This document shows, in pieces, positions 24,507-26,974 of a stretch of 26,974 nucleotides of DNA. The DNA comes from JAWKTT01 sp041398965. Lineage in GTDB: Bacteria > Planctomycetota > Planctomycetia > Planctomycetales > Planctomycetaceae. A model generated the notes under the pieces. That model made no database searches and was not told where the DNA came from. It saw only the letters and a list, made by a program, of their open reading frames with translations. The translations under genes and the position numbers were made by a program. Positions within the stretch are counted from its first letter, which is position 1. Every line of letters starts with the position of its first letter. Where the stretch lies: NCBI GenBank assembly GCA_041398965.1, contig JAWKTT010000051.1, positions 1 through 26,974 of the forward strand. The letters are read 5' to 3'.

Positions 24507-24938
24507 TTAAGTCTCGCAAAACGAGACGATCCAAAATCCCCCCCCCTTGACCAAAACCCACGTCATGCAAAACTGATTCCGAAACCAAAAAACCAACGTG
24601 CGATTGCCCAGTCGAGGTAACTCAATCTCCAGTACGTGCTGATACAGAAACAGCAAGGCACACATCACCTGTCTCTGGGTTGCAGCAGCAACGCCGCGAT
24701 TGACCGCCAGATGGGTTAAAAACCGTTCGACGTCGGCTCCTCCCATCTCCCGAGGATGCCGCCATGAGCCATCTTTCCGCTGCGAGAACCGTACAAACTG
24801 CTCGACCCACATCACATAGTTTTTCTCAGTTCGCCAAGCATACCGCAAAGTCCGCAACTTCTCGCGGACCACGTCAAATAACCGCGGTTGCCACTCACAA
24901 TTCTGTCTTTGCCCGACCGCTGAATTCTCTGTCACCAC
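24507..24938 (-). pseudogene. intI: Integron integrase IntI, truncated to its N-terminal domain
   Basis: The first 105 or so codons match the N-terminal SAM-like DNA-binding domain of integron integrases: RLFDVVREKLRTLRYAWRTE, NYVMWVEQFVRF, WRHPREMGGADVERFLTHLA, VAAATQRQVMCALLFLYQHV and LEIELPRLG. After LPRLG (about base 24606) the match stops and about 32 unrelated residues lead to a stop. The catalytic domain, with its Arg, Lys, His, Arg and Tyr residues and the IntI-specific insert, is absent, so it cannot recombine. IntI normally excises and inserts cassettes by folding the bottom strand of attC. The gene is divergent from the plus-strand cassette array to its right, the standard integron layout. 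The start used is GTG 24938. A perfect hairpin GTCTCG-CAAAA-CGAGAC (24511-24527) lies at the broken end, next to the insertion sequence. Confidence 0.88.
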
Positions 24939-25068
24939 ACTGCCACCAAGCCCTTTCAGGAAAACCCCCTGGCATCGCCTCCGTGGTTAAACAGAAATCC
25001 TTGCAATTCTGCCGTTAATGGGTTATACAGAGATTCTTCTGTAGAATTCAAGTTCTGTCTCTGAGATC
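24939..25068 (+). other. Probable attI / array promoter region
   Basis: This is the gap between the divergent integrase remnant and the first cassette gene, where attI and the cassette promoter belong. Three core-like sites are present: GTTAAAC at 24986-24992 (full fit to GTTRRRY), GTTAATG at about 25014 and GTTATAC at 25022-25028. attI sites lack a strong hairpin, so sequence alone does not choose between them. Confidence 0.55.
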
Positions 25069-25533
25069 ATGAAACTCCGGCCGGGCATCACGAGCTTGTT
25101 CGCGTCGCGGGAACGTCACTCACTTCCGGAGTATCCGATCGCGGATTTCAAACGGCTCGTTCACGCGGTAATTGCGCCTGTAGATTGGACGGTTGCATCT
25201 ATCACCGAGGCTGGCATCACCCCGAACTTCCACGTAGCGGAATTGAAATCACCGAATTCGTGCATTTTCATTCTGGGGCATTCGAACTTTCCCATCGTCG
25301 TCTTTGTTGAACGACTGAATGATTCTGATCAACACTTGCAATTTGTCGACAATTCGAGCATCTCAGCGAAGATCTCACGATTGTATCCCGGCGTAGAAAT
25401 CGGTAGCGCAGCTGAACTCAATCGCCCAATCACCGATCATGATCTTGCTCAACTGGCACAGGCTGATCGGAAACAGGTAAACTACTGGAAGCCTCGAACA
25501 ATCGGTCAGCTTGCTTTCAATTGGTGGGACTGA
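25069..25533 (+). CDS. First cassette protein, unknown function (154 aa)
   Basis: The protein begins MKLRPGITSLFASRERHSLP and ends with aromatic-rich QLAFNWWD. A central hydrophobic strand pair (CIFILGHSNFPIVVFVERL) suggests a mixed alpha/beta soluble domain, and no signal peptide or membrane helix is visible. I recognise no family. It is the first gene after the integrase remnant and is followed 11 bases later by an attC site, so it sits where newly inserted cassettes are placed and is best expressed. No clear ribosome site precedes the ATG. Confidence 0.82.
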   Translation: MKLRPGITSLFASRERHSLPEYPIADFKRLVHAVIAPVDWTVASITEAGITPNFHVAELKSPNSCIFILGHSNFPIVVFVERLNDSDQHLQFVDNSSISAKISRLYPGVEIGSAAELNRPITDHDLAQLAQADRKQVNYWKPRTIGQLAFNWWD

Positions 25534-25544
25534 CCGGAAACGAG

Positions 25545-25635
25545 ACAGAACAAAGCGATGCACACGGAGCCGCCGATCGCGCGGTTCGCCAATGGAGCAC
25601 GGTCTCCGGCGGCCCGGTGATCGCGGCCGTTAGGC
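25545..25635 (+). other. Integron attC site (plus-oriented, right array)
   Basis: R'' is ACAGAAC and R' is GTTAGGC, a perfect GTTRRRY. The arms GCGATGCACACGGAGCCGCC and GGCGGCCCGGTGATCGC pair, except for small bulges that include one extra G in the 5' arm. The orientation agrees with the genes on both sides. Confidence 0.87.
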
Positions 25636-25648
25636 ATCTTCACGCCAC

Positions 25649-26116
25649 ATGGCATACGACCTCCACATCGTTCGCACGGAAGATTGGACTGAGGCCGCGA
25701 GTGCGCCCATCACCAAGCAGGACGTTGATGCTTTGATTGCCGCAGATTCAGAGCTGGCTTGGTCCACGACCGACTACGTTGACATGGCTGACGAGGCTGG
25801 AGTTTCGACGCGCTACTTCATGATTATGTGGCGAGGCCAGCCGTGCTTTTGGTGGTATCGCGACCAGATTCAGTGTTCAGGCCCAGACGAAGCGCAGATT
25901 TCCAAGCTCGTGCAGATGTCACGAGTTTTGCGTGCTCGCGTGTTTGGTGACGATGGCGAGGAGTATCCACTGGAGCAGCAGCCAGCACCACCGACTTCGT
26001 CGCCGACACCGACAGCACCAGCACCGACGCGCTGGCCACTTTGGAAGCAGTTGGTTGCGGCTTTTCTGTTGGGTTGCGTTCTCCTCGCGCTGAAGCTTTT
26101 GATTTTTGGAGGATGA
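25649..26116 (+). CDS. Second cassette protein: soluble head, Pro/Thr linker, C-terminal membrane anchor
   Basis: 155 residues. An N-terminal domain of about 115 residues opens MAYDLHIVRTEDWTEAASAP and contains RYFMIMWRGQPCFWWYRD. It is followed by a linker of Pro, Thr, Ser and Ala (PAPPTSSPTPTAPAPT) and one C-terminal membrane helix (LVAAFLLGCVLLALKLLIF) ending only two residues later. The layout is that of a tail-anchored protein with the head in the cytoplasm. No family is recognised. The ATG lies 13 bases after the R' box of the preceding attC, and the next attC follows 17 bases after the stop. Confidence 0.85.
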   Translation: MAYDLHIVRTEDWTEAASAPITKQDVDALIAADSELAWSTTDYVDMADEAGVSTRYFMIMWRGQPCFWWYRDQIQCSGPDEAQISKLVQMSRVLRARVFGDDGEEYPLEQQPAPPTSSPTPTAPAPTRWPLWKQLVAAFLLGCVLLALKLLIFGG

Positions 26117-26133
26117 GATACTATGACACCGAT

Positions 26134-26226
26134 GCCTAACCATGCGCTGCAGCGAACCCGGCATGGCGTCGTGGTTTGCAATCATTGCGTCCCGTGCGCC
26201 GGGTCGCTGAGCTTGGGTCGTTCGGC
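26134..26226 (+). other. Integron attC site (plus-oriented, right array)
   Basis: R'' is GCCTAAC, a perfect RYYYAAC, and R' is GTTCGGC. The arms CTGCAGCGAACCCGGC and GCCGGGTCGCTGAG pair with a single extra A in the 5' arm. Core and arm sequence closely resemble the attC site at 21608-21699 on the other strand. Confidence 0.88.
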
Positions 26227-26265
26227 GATCCAAAACCTAAACACCACTTCGATTGGAGTTGCACT

Positions 26266-26763
26266 TTGAAAATCCACGACGATCACCTATATCATGGTTC
26301 AGCACTTACTCAGATCGCCGAGCACAAGCAGTTCACATCGATCAATGCCCTCGAAGTTAAGGGCAAGCGATACAATAATGTCTACGTGATTAACAATCAC
26401 TTGATCCATCTCAAATACGCCACGAGCCCAAAGGGGACTCTTAAAGAGTACCCCTTTACTTTCAACACGCAACATCTTGAAATGCTTGCCAAGGCGAACG
26501 AACACGGCAACGAATTCGTCGTGGCACTTGTTTGCGTCAAGGACCGGGAGATTTGCGCTTTGCCTTACAAAGATCTGCTGAAGTTGATTGAGTTGCGGAA
26601 GGCCGCTTTCGGTTCGGAAGAAGACCAATATGTCATCCTGCTGTCTCTTCCCAAGGACAGTGCGTTTCGTGTGAGTATTGCCGCGCCTGGTCGACGTGGT
26701 GTCGCGTTGGGGAAAGAACTAAAGATTGCACGAAACAGATTTCCTAATTGTCTCTTCGGGTGA
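26266..26763 (+). CDS. Third cassette protein, unknown function (165 aa)
   Basis: The start is TTG 26266, with GGAG seven bases upstream; the longer ATG start at 26176 would lie inside the attC site and encode attC-derived residues. The protein begins KIHDDHLYHGSALTQIAEHK after the initiator and ends KIARNRFPNCLFG. The middle has KRYNNVYVINNHLIHLKYAT and FVVALVCVKDREICALPYKD, giving alternating beta strands and helices, with many Lys and His residues. No signal peptide or membrane helix. The pattern of an N-terminal 'KRY-NVYVINN' strand and a later 'Y-ILLSLPK' strand could fit a nuclease-like fold, but I cannot name a family and do not assign a function. Confidence 0.82.
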   Translation: MKIHDDHLYHGSALTQIAEHKQFTSINALEVKGKRYNNVYVINNHLIHLKYATSPKGTLKEYPFTFNTQHLEMLAKANEHGNEFVVALVCVKDREICALPYKDLLKLIELRKAAFGSEEDQYVILLSLPKDSAFRVSIAAPGRRGVALGKELKIARNRFPNCLFG

Positions 26764-26776
26764 TTGCACCACGGAC

Positions 26777-26867
26777 GCCGAACGAAGCCATGCACGCCGA
26801 GCACGCGATCGGCCGTCTTGAGATGGAAGCCTTGCTTGCGCGTGGCGGGTGATGGCAGGCGTTCGTC
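26777..26867 (+). other. Integron attC site (plus-oriented, right array)
   Basis: R'' is GCCGAAC and R' is GTTCGTC. The arms GAAGCCATGCACGCC and GGCGGGTGATGGCAGGC pair, with an extra G in the 5' arm (GCCATGCAC against GCCATCAC), and the CACGCG/CGCGTG ends of the loop also pair. Both core boxes deviate from the consensus. Confidence 0.75.
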
Positions 26868-26932
26868 GTTCCTTTGTACGACGAACGTTGCGGGTGAGCT
26901 CCCCCAACGTTCGGTGGACGGGGTTACCCCGT
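26860..26932. repeat. Three adjoining palindromes, two of them overlapping
   Basis: CGTTCGTCGT (26860-26869) pairs perfectly with ACGACGAACG (26878-26887). CGAACGTTG (26882-26890) pairs perfectly with CAACGTTCG (26905-26913), around a nearly palindromic GGGTGAGCTCCCC. ACGGGG and CCCCGT form a third stem around 26918-26932. The first two overlap and exclude each other. The region directly follows an attC R' box and could include a very short attC-like site. An ATG at 26941 opens a frame that runs off the window and is too short to judge. Confidence 0.7.
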
Positions 26933-26974
26933 TCGGTGACATGTGTGCATCGCTTTTCGGTGTAGGAACGTCGA

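Noticed and set aside
24502..24530. GTTAAGT followed by a small hairpin as a further attC or attI site
   Set aside because: It has a consensus-like core but no L''/L' arm pair, and it lies on the broken side of the integrase remnant.
26176..26265. N-terminal extension of the third cassette gene from the ATG at 26176
   Set aside because: These codons lie inside the attC site and its R' box. The TTG at 26266 with GGAG upstream is the better start.

Overview
The window looks like a chromosomal segment of a planctomycete (class Planctomycetia). Lineage signs are a DUF1559 pseudopilin-like protein with an H-X9-DG tail, a kinase-like protein fused to a beta-helix-type ectodomain, a long Lgt with an extra N-terminal membrane region, a PQQ-propeller protein and a GC-rich, loosely packed layout. 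No tRNA, rRNA or CRISPR array was seen.

Bases 1-6.8 kb hold the end of a crotonase gene, a convergent tag glycosylase, and a minus-strand run kinase-like/panC/lgt. All three genes of that run are interrupted by frameshifts, either through decay or through base-calling errors. Bases 7.3-19.4 kb are intact and ordinary: an RND/MMPL exporter with an M16 peptidase homologue lacking HxxEH, a DivIC/FtsB-like membrane coiled coil, a secreted PQQ beta-propeller protein, an ECF sigma factor, a WYL regulator and the pyruvate dehydrogenase E1 gene aceE with a strong terminator. Two 130-bp copies of a dispersed inverted-repeat-ended element sit in intergenic gaps at 1.5 and 11.3 kb.

At 19.5-20.8 kb a textbook cobalamin riboswitch lies upstream of, and co-directional with, the DUF1559 gene, with a possible terminator/antiterminator just before the start codon. 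This suggests that a surface pseudopilin-like protein is under B12 control.

From 21.6 kb to the right edge the window is an integron region. A truncated integron integrase (N-terminal domain only, minus strand, 24.5-24.9 kb) faces a plus-strand cassette array of three small-gene cassettes and three attC sites that runs towards the right edge. To the left of the integrase lies a second, oppositely oriented set of three attC sites with two cassette genes (21.6-22.7 kb). The two sets are separated by an RNA-like GC-rich stretch and a decayed insertion sequence whose transposase is frameshifted several times. The simplest reading is one integron broken by IS-linked rearrangement: the integrase lost its catalytic half and part of the array became inverted. 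None of the five cassette proteins was recognised.
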